From: JABCPH02 sp963524305
Lineage (GTDB): Bacteria > Fusobacteriota > Fusobacteriia > Fusobacteriales > Leptotrichiaceae
Length of the DNA stretch: 15,461 nt
NCBI GenBank assembly: GCA_963524305.1
Contig: CAURGH010000034.1
Location: 1 to 15,461, forward strand
Reading direction: 5' to 3'
The notes under the pieces are model-generated. The model worked only from the letters and a program-made list of their open reading frames with translations. It did not search any database and had not been told where the DNA came from. The translations under genes were made by a program, and so were the position numbers. Shown piece after piece: positions 7,554 to 15,368 of the stretch (within the stretch, counting starts at the first letter, position 1; the number at the start of each line of letters is the position of its first letter).

Positions 7554-8261
7554 ATGAAAAAGAGAACATTATTATTTTTAGTGTTAACTAGTATGCTTTT
7601 AATAGGTGTAAATGGTTTTTCAATGCACATTATGGAAGGGTTTCTACCATTAAATTGGGTTATTGTATGGTTTGTTGTTTGTATTCCGTTTTGGATTTTG
7701 GGGATAAAAAAACTTCAAGTTGTTTCTAAAGGAAGTGTTAAGGATAAAATGACACTTGCATTGGCAGGAGCATTTATTTTTGTGTTGTCAGCGTTAAAAA
7801 TTCCGTCAGTTACAGGGAGTTCGTCACATCCGACTGGAGTAGGACTTTCAACTATTTTATATGGACCATTTGTAACTTCAATTTTAGGGACAATTGTATT
7901 GATATTTCAAGCTGGATTGTTGGCTCATGGAGGGTTTACTACTCTTGGAGCAAATACGGCTTCAATGGCGATTGCTGGACCAATTGTTTCGTACTTGATT
8001 TATAAAGGACTTGCTAAGAAGAATAGAGCGGTTGCAATATTTTTGGCAGCAGCAATAGGGGATCTTGCAACTTATGTTGTTACATCTTTTCAGTTGGCAC
8101 TTGCGTATCCATCGCCTGAAGGTGGAGTACTTGCTTCATTTATTAAATTTGGAATGGTATTTGCAGTAACTCAAATTCCACTTGCTATAATTGAAGGATT
8201 GCTTACAAATGTTGTAATGAACATACTTGACAAATATGAAGTAAAAGGGGTGGAAGCATAA
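7554..8261 (+). CDS. cbiM: CbiM, substrate-specific membrane subunit of the cobalt ECF importer
   Basis: Integral inner-membrane protein of 235 residues that selects Co2+ for the CbiMNQO importer. Residues 1-23 form a signal peptide-like segment ending VNGFS. The next residues are MHIMEG (24-29), the family's mature N-terminus, whose Met and His coordinate the metal in solved CbiM/NikM proteins. The second hallmark, GSSSHPTG (88-95), carries the other conserved His (92). About six hydrophobic spans follow. The start at 7554 has AAGGAG 5 nt upstream; the frame could be extended to a TTG at 7536, but that would swallow the ribosome binding site. It is the first gene after the B12 riboswitch, and its TAA shares one base with the ATG of cbiN. 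Cobalt rather than nickel is favoured by the riboswitch and the cbi neighbours. Confidence 0.95.
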   Translation: MKKRTLLFLVLTSMLLIGVNGFSMHIMEGFLPLNWVIVWFVVCIPFWILGIKKLQVVSKGSVKDKMTLALAGAFIFVLSALKIPSVTGSSSHPTGVGLSTILYGPFVTSILGTIVLIFQAGLLAHGGFTTLGANTASMAIAGPIVSYLIYKGLAKKNRAVAIFLAAAIGDLATYVVTSFQLALAYPSPEGGVLASFIKFGMVFAVTQIPLAIIEGLLTNVVMNILDKYEVKGVEA

Positions 8262-8569
8262 TGGATAAGAATAAAAATAAAAATAAAAGTATTTTTAAAA
8301 AGAATATTATTTTATTGGTTTTAATACTTTTGATAGGTGTCGTACCATTACTTCTCGTAAAATCTGAATTTGGTGGTTCAGATGACAAGGGAGAAGAAAT
8401 GATTAAAACGATAAAACCTGATTACAAGCCATGGGCTAAAAATTTAATAGAATTGCCTGGAGAGGAAACTGAAAGTTTACTTTTTGCGTTACAAGCAGCA
8501 CTAGGTGCAGGAATTGTAGGATATGTTTTAGGATATTTCAAAGGTGAAAGAAAAAATGCTAATAGATAA
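8261..8569 (+). CDS. cbiN: CbiN, small membrane subunit of the cobalt importer
   Basis: A 102-residue accessory protein that works with CbiM in loading cobalt. A Lys/Asn-rich cytoplasmic start (1-14) is followed by a first membrane helix (15-33), an acidic extracytoplasmic loop containing the family pattern IKPDYKPW (51-58), and a second helix (72-93) with the highly conserved ESLLFALQAALGAG (71-84). Length and topology are those of the family. The gene overlaps cbiM by one base and runs 14 nt into cbiQ, so the subunits are probably made in coupled translation. Confidence 0.95.
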   Translation: MDKNKNKNKSIFKKNIILLVLILLIGVVPLLLVKSEFGGSDDKGEEMIKTIKPDYKPWAKNLIELPGEETESLLFALQAALGAGIVGYVLGYFKGERKNANR

Positions 8570-9248
8570 AATATCATATACGAATCCCATAAAAAATATT
8601 AATCCTGGAATAAAATTTACGTTGTCAATGATGACATTAGTATTTTTGCTTTACACGGGAAGTAAAGTAGTATTTATTTTTAATCTTACACTATTTAATT
8701 TACTTCTTTTATTTGTAGTAAAAGTGAAAGTGAAAGATTTACTAAAGCTGAATTTTATTCCAGCTTTATTTATTTTAACAACTGTAATTTCATTATGGCT
8801 AATAAAGGCGGATATTTGGACATTTTTGTTACGTTCATTTTCGTCAATATCAGTAATTTATTTTCTTATTTGCTCAACACCGGTTGTAGATTTAGATTAT
8901 ATATTTGAAAAACTAAAATTTCCGAAAATATTTAGAGAGATGTTTTTGCTAATTTACAGATATATATTCTTGTTATTTGATAATAAAGAAAAGCTCAAAA
9001 ATGCACAGGAAGTAAGGCTTGGATACAGTAGTTTTAAAAATGGGATGAAATCATTTCCAATGTTAGTGGTAGCTATATTAAAAAAAACATATTACTATAA
9101 TCTTAATTCTATAAAGGCTGTAGAATCAAGAATGGGGAAAGAATTTATTTTTTCTCATAGAAAATACAAAAAAATTGGATTTGAAACAATTTTTTTAATA
9201 ATAATAATTGCAATAAACTTATATTTGGTGGTAAAATACAATGCTTAA
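8556..9248 (+). CDS. cbiQ: CbiQ, transmembrane coupling (EcfT) subunit of the cobalt importer
   Basis: Membrane scaffold of 230 residues that links the ATPase CbiO to CbiM. Hydrophobic spans lie at about 20-57, 65-110, 125-142 and 209-227. Two EcfT coupling motifs of the Ala-x-x-x-Arg-x-Gly kind are visible in the cytoplasmic helices: AQEVRLG (150-156) and AVESRMG (188-194). They insert into grooves of the ATPase. Start 8556 (ATG) is preferred to the in-frame GTG at 8544 because AGGTGA at 8542-8547 is well spaced for it and overlaps the GTG. The gene begins inside cbiN and ends 8 nt inside cbiO. Confidence 0.93.
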   Translation: MLIDKISYTNPIKNINPGIKFTLSMMTLVFLLYTGSKVVFIFNLTLFNLLLLFVVKVKVKDLLKLNFIPALFILTTVISLWLIKADIWTFLLRSFSSISVIYFLICSTPVVDLDYIFEKLKFPKIFREMFLLIYRYIFLLFDNKEKLKNAQEVRLGYSSFKNGMKSFPMLVVAILKKTYYYNLNSIKAVESRMGKEFIFSHRKYKKIGFETIFLIIIIAINLYLVVKYNA

Positions 9249-10047
9249 ACTTGAAAATATAACTTTTTCGTATGATAATGAAACTGAAGCGTTAAAAAAT
9301 GTGACTTTGAATATTGAAAAAGGAAAGAAAACATTATTTCTTGGGGAAAATGGCTCAGGAAAATCAACTTTATTTTTAATAATGAATGGACTCTTGAAGG
9401 CACAAAAAGGAGACATTTATTTTGAGGGGAAGAAGGTTAAACATAAAAAAAAGGATTTGGAGGAATTGAGAAGAAAAGTTGGAATAATTTTTCAAGATCC
9501 TGAAATACAGATTTTTGCTCCGTTAGTTTTTCAAGAAGTGGCTTATGGACCTGAAAATCTTGGATATTCTGAAGAAAAAGTAGAAGAAAATGTTAATAGA
9601 GCAATGAAGGAAATCAATATCGAAGATTTGAAGGACAGACCTTGTCATCACCTAAGTTACGGTCAGAAAAAACGGGTTTCAATAGCGGCGATTACAGCAA
9701 TGGAGCCAGAATTGTTGATTCTAGACGAACCGACAGCTTGGCTGGATTCTAAAAATACAAGAAGAGTTTCTGAAATTTTGGATAATTTTTCCAAAGCTGG
9801 AAAAACTCTTGTGGTTTCGACACATGATACAGATTTTGCATATGAATTTGCTGACTATATTTATGTTCTTGATAAAGGGAAAATTGTAAGACAAGGTAGT
9901 AGAGACGAAGTTTTCGAGGATTTTGAATTTTTGAAAAAATTAAATTTGAATGTTCCAAATGTTTTGAAAATTAAAAGTTATCTTAAGTATAGAAATCTTG
10001 ATGAAAATGATTATTGTAAATTTTTGGAGGAAAAAAATTTGTTATGA
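9241..10047 (+). CDS. cbiO: CbiO, ATPase subunit of the cobalt importer
   Basis: ABC-type ATP hydrolase of 268 residues that powers cobalt uptake, acting as a dimer on the cytoplasmic side. All nucleotide-binding motifs are intact: Walker A GENGSGKST (35-43), Q-loop Gln85 in FQDPE, signature LSYGQ (138-142, the usual variant of LSGGQ in this family), Walker B LLILDE (158-163), D-loop (166-169) and switch His195. The C-terminal 50 residues are the extra segment common to energy-coupling-factor ATPases. A single ATPase gene, rather than an EcfA1/A2 pair, fits a dedicated cobalt system. It overlaps cbiQ by 8 nt and cbiA by 4 nt (ATGA). Confidence 0.95.
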   Translation: MLKLENITFSYDNETEALKNVTLNIEKGKKTLFLGENGSGKSTLFLIMNGLLKAQKGDIYFEGKKVKHKKKDLEELRRKVGIIFQDPEIQIFAPLVFQEVAYGPENLGYSEEKVEENVNRAMKEINIEDLKDRPCHHLSYGQKKRVSIAAITAMEPELLILDEPTAWLDSKNTRRVSEILDNFSKAGKTLVVSTHDTDFAYEFADYIYVLDKGKIVRQGSRDEVFEDFEFLKKLNLNVPNVLKIKSYLKYRNLDENDYCKFLEEKNLL

Positions 10048-11399
10048 AAAAAATATTAATATCAGGAACGATGAGTGGAAGTGGGAAAACTACAGTAAGT
10101 AGTATTTTGATGTCTGCTTTGGAAAATGTAGCTCCGTTTAAGGTAGGACCAGATTACATTGATCCGACTCATCATGAAGTATTTACAGGACACCATTCAC
10201 ACAATTTGGATATTTTTATGACAGATGAAGAGTCTGTGAGACAGATATTTGAAATGTATTCGCAAGGCAGGGATATTTCTGTTGTTGAGGGTGTTATGGG
10301 ACTTTATGATGGAATTGGGAACGAAAAAGACAATTTTAGTACGGCTCATTTGGCGAGAGTACTTGATATTCCTGTGATTCTAGTTGTGAATGCTAAGGCG
10401 ATTTCAACGAGTATTGCGGCAGAAGTTCTCGGATTTAAGATGTTTGATGAGAGAGTCAAGATAAAAGGAGTGATTCTTAACAATGTTTCTTCGCAAAAAT
10501 TGTACGAGAGCTTGAAGGAAGCAGTTGAGAAATATACAGGAATTGAGTGTTTGGGCTATGTTCCTAGAAATGAACTTCTTGCGACAGAGAGCCGACATTT
10601 AGGCTTGAAACAGGCTTTTGAAGAGGATAATGCAAGGAAACAGGAATTGTTCAAGGAAATTGCACAAAATTGCTTGAACTTGGATCGAATAAAAGAAATT
10701 GCACAGGAGTTTGAATCAAGTCGAAACATGGATAATTATGTGAAAATAAAACCTTTAAAAGATAAATTTAAAGGTAAAAGAGTGGCAATTGCTAGAGATG
10801 AAGCATTTTCGTTTTATTATGAGGCAAACATTGATTTGATGAAATTTTGTGGAGTAGAAATAGTTGAGTTCAGTCCAATTCGAGATAAGGAAATTCCTAA
10901 AAATATAGATTTTATCTATTTTGGTGGAGGTTATCCCGAATTATTTGCAAAAGAGTTAAGTGAAAATATTTCTATGAAAAATGGTATTGTTGAAGCGTGT
11001 AAAAATGGCGTGAGAATATTTGCTGAATGTGGCGGATTTATGTATTTAGCAAAAAAATTACGTTTATTAAATGATGAAATTTTTGATATGTGTGGAATTT
11101 TTGATATTGAAATTGGAATGAGAAAACGCTTAAATATTGGAAGGTTTGGGTATATCAATATTGAAACTGCAAATGGGATAAAATTGCGAGGGCATGAATT
11201 TCATTATTCGGAAATTTTGGAAAATAATGAAGTAAGCGGGAATGACTCAAGAGGCTATTTTTATAATATTTACAAGAATAATGGCAAAGAGTGGAAATGT
11301 GGATATATGAAAAATAATGCGATAGTCGGATATCCGCATATTCATTTTTACTCAAATGTGGAGTTTCTTGAGTTTTTGTTGGATGTGAAAAGAGATTAA
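10044..11399 (+). CDS. cbiA: Cobyrinate a,c-diamide synthase
   Basis: Glutamine- and ATP-dependent enzyme that amidates the a and c acetate side chains of cobyrinate. The 451-residue protein has the family's two domains. The N-terminal dethiobiotin-synthetase-like ATPase carries the P-loop GTMSGSGKTT (8-17) followed by KVGPDYIDPTHH. The C-terminal class I glutamine amidotransferase has the nucleophile Cys329 in ECGGFMYL and the catalytic His in YPHIHF (432/434). In aerobic-pathway naming this is CobB; cbiA is used here because the neighbours are of the oxygen-independent type. Hydrogenobyrinate as substrate is therefore unlikely. Its ATGA overlap with cbiO links the transporter to the ring-modifying enzymes. 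It ends the block of overlapping genes. Confidence 0.95.
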   Translation: MKKILISGTMSGSGKTTVSSILMSALENVAPFKVGPDYIDPTHHEVFTGHHSHNLDIFMTDEESVRQIFEMYSQGRDISVVEGVMGLYDGIGNEKDNFSTAHLARVLDIPVILVVNAKAISTSIAAEVLGFKMFDERVKIKGVILNNVSSQKLYESLKEAVEKYTGIECLGYVPRNELLATESRHLGLKQAFEEDNARKQELFKEIAQNCLNLDRIKEIAQEFESSRNMDNYVKIKPLKDKFKGKRVAIARDEAFSFYYEANIDLMKFCGVEIVEFSPIRDKEIPKNIDFIYFGGGYPELFAKELSENISMKNGIVEACKNGVRIFAECGGFMYLAKKLRLLNDEIFDMCGIFDIEIGMRKRLNIGRFGYINIETANGIKLRGHEFHYSEILENNEVSGNDSRGYFYNIYKNNGKEWKCGYMKNNAIVGYPHIHFYSNVEFLEFLLDVKRD

Positions 11400-11471
11400 G
11401 AAGATTTTGAAGAGAAATTTTAATTTTTTTGAAAATAATGAATTTGAAGTGTGGAAAACGATAAAGAAGAA

Positions 11472-11506
11472 AGGAGAGTGTGGTAGTTATTATCACACAA
11501 TGAAAT
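11472..11506 (+). promoter_or_regulatory. Shine-Dalgarno, hairpin and start of cbiC
   Basis: The only good ribosome binding site before cbiC, AGGAG at 11472-11476, is 30 nt from the ATG, far beyond normal spacing. Between them GTGTGGTA (11478-11485) pairs exactly with TATCACAC (11491-11498), apart from one G-T wobble, around a 5-nt loop. If the hairpin forms, only 1 + 8 nt remain between the ribosome site and the start, which is an ideal distance. An in-frame stop at 11501-11503 rules out an earlier start. Confidence 0.6.
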
Positions 11507-12163
11507 ATGTCATATATTAAAGATCCAAAATCAATAGAAGTGAGAAGTTTTGAAATAATAACTGAAGGTTTGGCTGGAAAGGCTGATCATTTTAGTGAGG
11601 AAGAGCAATTGATTGTGAAAAGATTGATTCATACGACGGGAGATTTTGATTATGTAAACATTGTTGAATTTCAAAATAATCCGATTGAATCGGCAAAAGA
11701 AGCGTTAGAAGCTGGAAATTGCAGAATTTATTGCGATACAAATATGATTGTTAATGGACTGAATAAAAATGGGTTGAAAAAATTTGGTGCTGAGGCGTAT
11801 TGCTTGGTGGCGGATCCAGATGTGGCGAAAGAAGCGAAAGAAAGAGGAATTACACGTTCAATGGTTGGATTGGAAAGAGCATTAAAGGATCCTCAAACGA
11901 AAATTTTTCTAATTGGAAATGCACCGACAGCATTGTTTACATTGCTTGAAAAAATGGATAAAGAAGGAGAAAATGTACCAAAATTAATAGTTGGAGTTCC
12001 AGTTGGATTTGTGGGATGTCCTGAATCGAAGGCTGAGCTTTCAAAATATAATGTTCCGTTTATCCGTACGAATGGGACAAAAGGTGGAAGCACAGTTGCA
12101 GTTGGTGTAATGCACGGAATCCTTTATCAAATGTACGAAAGAGATAAATATTTTAATAATTAA
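11507..12163 (+). CDS. cbiC: Cobalt-precorrin-8 methylmutase
   Basis: Moves the methyl group from C11 to C12 of the ring, turning cobalt-precorrin-8 into cobyrinate. The 218 residues match the usual length. His42 in RLIHTTGDFDY sits where the catalytic His of CbiC/CobH lies, and VGVPVGFVGCPESK (162-175) and TKGGSTVAVGVMHGILYQM are the other conserved blocks. The first ATG after the stop codon at 11501 gives MSYIKDPKSIEVRSFEII, a typical family beginning. It lies 107 nt after cbiA in the same direction; the gap contains no convincing terminator, so co-transcription is likely. Its translation start looks unusual (see the hairpin entry at 11472-11506). Confidence 0.95.
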   Translation: MSYIKDPKSIEVRSFEIITEGLAGKADHFSEEEQLIVKRLIHTTGDFDYVNIVEFQNNPIESAKEALEAGNCRIYCDTNMIVNGLNKNGLKKFGAEAYCLVADPDVAKEAKERGITRSMVGLERALKDPQTKIFLIGNAPTALFTLLEKMDKEGENVPKLIVGVPVGFVGCPESKAELSKYNVPFIRTNGTKGGSTVAVGVMHGILYQMYERDKYFNN

Positions 12164-12201
12164 TCACAATTTTATGTGAAAATTAATTAGTGAATCTATT
12201 A

Positions 12202-12288
12202 ATATCTGAAAATTTATTTCAATTTTTGTATTTTAATTTTTTACAATGAAAGATAATATAAATTATTGATTTAAGTATTTTCAGATAT
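12202..12288. repeat. 12-bp perfect inverted repeat bracketing the cbiD leader
   Basis: ATATCTGAAAAT (12202-12213) and ATTTTCAGATAT (12277-12288) are exact reverse complements, 63 nt apart, within the 150-nt gap between cbiC and cbiD. The enclosed DNA is almost pure A/T. The right arm ends 26 nt before the cbiD start codon. It could form a long-range stem in the mRNA, act as a pair of protein sites, or be the ends of a very small vanished insertion. A shorter TCACA/TGTGA hairpin (12164-12179) follows the cbiC stop. Confidence 0.5.
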
Positions 12289-12313
12289 ATTTTAATATAA
12301 CTTTGGAGAAAAA

Positions 12314-13420
12314 ATGGAAAATTATGTATATTTTAACGGTAGAAAATTGCGATATGGTTATACTACTGGGAGTTCAGCAACGGCAGCGACTAAAGCAGCA
12401 TTGTTACTTTTGCTGGGAAAAGTCGAAAAAATCGAAGAAGTTGAAATAGACGTTCCAGCAGGTGAGAGAATAAAAATTGGGATTAAATCTTTTGAAAAGA
12501 CAAAGGATTATGCGATGGCTACTGTTGTGAAAGATGGGGGAGATGACCCTGATGCGACGCATGGCTTGGAGATTGTTTCAAAAGTGAGTTTTAGAAAAGA
12601 TGATAAAATCAATATTTTTGGAGGAAAAGGAGTTGGAAGAGTTACAAAAGTTGGACTTCCTGTAGAAATTGGAAAATCGGCGATTAATCCAACACCAATG
12701 AAAATGTTGACAAGTATTGTTGAGGAATTTCTTCCAGAGGGAAAAGGAGTCGATGTTGAAATAAGTGTGCCTTTGGGTGAGGAAGCTGCAAAAAAAACAA
12801 TGAATGGAAAGTTAGGAATTATTGGTGGAATCTCGATTCTTGGAACAATGGGAATTGTGCGACCGATGTCCGAAGAGTCATGGAAAGCCTCTTTGGCGAT
12901 AGAATTGAAGCAAAATTTGACATATTTCAATACGAAAACAGCAATTTTTCTTTTTGGAAATCGTGGAAAAATGTTTTTGAGTAAGGAATTTCCTGAAAGG
13001 GCTGAAGAAGGCGTTGTAATCAGTAACTTTGTTGGATATATGTTTGATAAGGCCTGTGAATATGAGGTTAAAAAAGTTTACTTTATTGGTGAACTAGGAA
13101 AATTTGTAAAAGTGGCAGGAGGAATTTTTCATACTCATAGCCGAGTTTCTGATGCAAAAATGGAAATACTAGCTGCTAATGCTCTATTAGTTGGCGAAAA
13201 ATTGGAAAATGTCTATAAAATTTTGGAATCAAATACAACTGAAGAAGCCTCTGGATACATTGAAAAAAAGGAAGTTTTCAATTTACTAGCTGAAAAAGCA
13301 AAGCAAAAATGTGAAGAACATTGCAGAAAAAATGGCTGGGACTTGGAAGTAGAAACGTTGATTTTATCGGCTGAGAAAAAAGTTATTGGACAAAGCAAGG
13401 ACTTTTTTAAAGATTTCTAA
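12314..13420 (+). CDS. cbiD: Cobalt-precorrin-5B (C1)-methyltransferase
   Basis: SAM-dependent enzyme that methylates C1 of the contracted ring, the step specific to the oxygen-independent pathway. The 368 residues match the family. Hallmarks are RYGYTTGSSATAA (13-25), near the usual GYTTGTCAAAA, and DGGDDPDATHG (74-84). GKFVKVAGGIFHTHSR in the C-terminal half is also conserved. GGAG at 12304-12307 stands 6 nt before the ATG. Its presence, with cbiE and cbiT as separate genes, marks the pathway as anaerobic. The 150-nt AT-rich leader before it carries a 12-bp inverted repeat. Confidence 0.95.
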   Translation: MENYVYFNGRKLRYGYTTGSSATAATKAALLLLLGKVEKIEEVEIDVPAGERIKIGIKSFEKTKDYAMATVVKDGGDDPDATHGLEIVSKVSFRKDDKINIFGGKGVGRVTKVGLPVEIGKSAINPTPMKMLTSIVEEFLPEGKGVDVEISVPLGEEAAKKTMNGKLGIIGGISILGTMGIVRPMSEESWKASLAIELKQNLTYFNTKTAIFLFGNRGKMFLSKEFPERAEEGVVISNFVGYMFDKACEYEVKKVYFIGELGKFVKVAGGIFHTHSRVSDAKMEILAANALLVGEKLENVYKILESNTTEEASGYIEKKEVFNLLAEKAKQKCEEHCRKNGWDLEVETLILSAEKKVIGQSKDFFKDF

Positions 13421-13486
13421 AATTTTCTTTTTGCTTGTTATAAAAATAAATATTGTAAAAAATTATAGTTTTTGAAAAGAGGAAAA

Positions 13487-14113
13487 ATGGAAAAAATACA
13501 AATTTTAGGTCTAGGACCTGGAAATTTAGACTACACATTACCAATTGTTTTGAAGAAAATTAAGGAATCGGAAGTAATTGTCGGGGGAAAGCGGCATATT
13601 GAAAGTTTAGGAGAGTGTGCGGAAAATAAGGAATATTGCTACATTTCAGCTGATTTGCAAAAAGTTCTGGATTTCATAAATGAGAATCGACATAAAAAGA
13701 TTTCCGTGATTGTATCTGGAGATACAGGATTTTACAGCCTTTTGACTTTTATGAAAAAACATTTTAAAAGTGAAGAGCTAGAAGTTGTTCCAGGAATTTC
13801 ATCGGTTCAGTATATGTTCGCAAAAATTTCAGAATATTGGTATGATGCTTGTATTGCCAGTGTTCATGGGAAGGAATTCGATTTTGTAGAAAAATTGAAT
13901 GAGTATGAGAAAATTGGATTATTGACTGATTTTAAAGAAAATACGCCACAGAAAATTGCTCAAAAATTGTTGGAAAATAATTTTGAAGATGTGGAAATTT
14001 TTGTTGGGGAAAATTTGTCTTATGAAAATGAAAAAATTTATCGTTTTAAGGCGAGAGAATTGGCAAATTATGAAGAGAAATTTGGAATGAATGTTGTGAT
14101 TTTGAAAAAATAA
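13487..14113 (+). CDS. cbiE: Cobalt-precorrin-7 (C5)-methyltransferase
   Basis: SAM-dependent methyltransferase of the tetrapyrrole (class III) fold acting on C5. Over 208 residues the family motifs appear in order: GLGPGN (8-13) at the N-terminus, GGKRH (33-37), SGDTGFYS (77-84) and VVPGISSVQY. The protein covers only the CbiE half of the fused CobL enzyme; the partner CbiT is a separate gene immediately behind, 78 nt after the stop. The start at 13487 follows AGAGG by 4 nt; the longer frame from a TTG at 13472 would include that site. There are 66 nt to cbiD and no terminator between them. Confidence 0.93.
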   Translation: MEKIQILGLGPGNLDYTLPIVLKKIKESEVIVGGKRHIESLGECAENKEYCYISADLQKVLDFINENRHKKISVIVSGDTGFYSLLTFMKKHFKSEELEVVPGISSVQYMFAKISEYWYDACIASVHGKEFDFVEKLNEYEKIGLLTDFKENTPQKIAQKLLENNFEDVEIFVGENLSYENEKIYRFKARELANYEEKFGMNVVILKK

Positions 14114-14191
14114 AAAATGGTTAAAAATTTTTGTAATAAAAAGAAAGTTTTTAATAAAATAAAAAAATTAAATGTAAGAAGTGGAGAGAAA

Positions 14192-14758
14192 ATGTATCAT
14201 ATAAAAGATAAGGATTTTATTCGTGGAAAAGTTCCAATGACAAAGGAAGAGATAAGAGCGGTGAGTATTGCGAAAATGGAAATATCTGATGAAGATGTGT
14301 GTATTGATATTGGTGGTGGAACTGGCTCTGTAAGTATTGAAATGGCTAGATTTGCTAAGAATGGGCATGTTTACACGATTGAGCAAAAAGAGGAAGCCGT
14401 TGATTTAATAAAACAAAATATGGAAAAATTTGAGATAAAAAATATGACTGTAATTTCTGGAAAAGCACCAGAAGATTTACCACAAGGAATAACTTTCGAC
14501 AAAGTGTTTATCGGTGGTTCAGGTGGAAACTTATCAGAAATTATCAATTATTCTTATGAAAATTTAAAAGAAGGCGGAATAATTGCTTTGAATTTCATCG
14601 TTTTAGAAAACACATTTGAAGCACTTGAATGTTTGAAAAAATCAAAGTTTGAGGATATTGATATTTCTCAAATAATTGTGGCAAAAAATAGAAAAGTGAA
14701 GGATTTTAACATGATGATGTCGGAAAATCCAATTTATGTGATTTCTGCGAGAAAATAA
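14192..14758 (+). CDS. cbiT: Cobalt-precorrin-6B (C15)-methyltransferase, decarboxylating
   Basis: SAM-dependent enzyme of the Rossmann (class I) fold that methylates C15 and drives loss of the C12 acetate carboxyl group. The 188 residues match the family. The SAM-binding loop is DIGGGTGS (39-46), with the ribose-binding acid Glu64 at the end of strand 2 and FIGGSGGNL (106-114) near the active site. The N-terminal RGKVPMTKEEIRA is typical. Start 14192 is chosen because GGAGAG lies just upstream and the family begins with this segment. An ATG at 14117 would add 25 Lys/Asn-rich residues without homology. Last gene of the cluster; a terminator follows. Confidence 0.93.
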   Translation: MYHIKDKDFIRGKVPMTKEEIRAVSIAKMEISDEDVCIDIGGGTGSVSIEMARFAKNGHVYTIEQKEEAVDLIKQNMEKFEIKNMTVISGKAPEDLPQGITFDKVFIGGSGGNLSEIINYSYENLKEGGIIALNFIVLENTFEALECLKKSKFEDIDISQIIVAKNRKVKDFNMMMSENPIYVISARK

Positions 14759-14763
14759 AATAT

Positions 14764-14802
14764 AAAAAACCACTTGTAAGATACTAAAAGGTGGTTTTTT
14801 TT
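14764..14802 (+). terminator. Intrinsic terminator ending the cobalamin cluster
   Basis: AAAAAACCAC (14764-14773) pairs with GTGGTTTTTT (14791-14800) around a 17-nt loop and runs into further T. It starts 5 nt after the cbiT stop. Because both flanks are A/T runs it can work in both directions. Confidence 0.75.
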
Positions 14803-14836
14803 ATGAAAAGTCTTTCATAATAATCATTTTTGCTGA

Positions 14837-15336
14837 TTATATTTTGTTTCATTAGGAGCTGCTACTGCTGGAGTTTTATTAATATTAGTTGGTGGAAATA
14901 AAGCTGATACTGAAGATTTATATTCAATTTTTGATATTTTAGGAAGTAAAACATATTATTTTGGGGAATTAGGAAAAGCAACTGGAGCAAAATTAGTATT
15001 GAATTCTTTACTTGGAATATTTGGAGAAGCTTATAGTGAAGTGTTATTATTAGCACAAAATTTTGGAATAGATACAGAAACTATTGTAAATGCTATTTCA
15101 GATTCTAGAATGAGTTCGGCACTATTTCAGGAAAAAAAGATATGTTTACAAACAGGGAATATCCTGCGGCATTTATGCTTAAACATATAACAAAAGACTT
15201 GAAATTATCAAATGAAGAAATCGAAAATAGAAAATTATCATTACCACTAATTGAAGATACAACTAGAAGTTATTCAGAAGCTTTAGAACAAGATATGTCG
15301 GCTATTTTTGAAATTTTAAGCAAGAAAAATAATTAG
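14837..15336 (+). pseudogene. Fragment of a 3-hydroxyisobutyrate dehydrogenase-like gene, truncated and frameshifted
   Basis: Translation from about 14846 gives a C-terminal half of the beta-hydroxyacid dehydrogenase family (3-hydroxyisobutyrate, tartronate-semialdehyde and related NAD(P) enzymes): LILVGG, then GKATGAKLVLNSLLG with the conserved catalytic Lys region (GAGxxxKxxxN type), and AEALxLA-like GEAYSEVLLLAQ. The N-terminal Rossmann domain with its GxGxxG, about 120 residues, is absent, and the stop at 14834 closes the frame upstream. At a run of seven A (15132-15138) the frame breaks; an eighth A would join EKK to DMFTNREYPAAFMLKHITKDLKL and carry the frame to the stop at 15336. No start codon or ribosome site is seen. 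It lies between the cbi terminator and an IS end. Confidence 0.8.
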
Positions 15337-15368
15337 TTAAAATAAGATATAAATAAATGTTAAAAGAT

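Noticed and set aside
11155..11496. 113-codon minus-strand frame over the cbiA end and the cbiA-cbiC gap
   Set aside because: Mostly antisense to cbiA, no family features, no promoter on that strand.
12508..12930. 140-codon minus-strand frame inside cbiD
   Set aside because: Fully covered by an intact, well-conserved cbiD; composition is that of an antisense shadow.
14117..14191. Longer CbiT beginning at 14117
   Set aside because: The extra residues are Lys/Asn-rich without family likeness, and a good ribosome site precedes the ATG at 14192.
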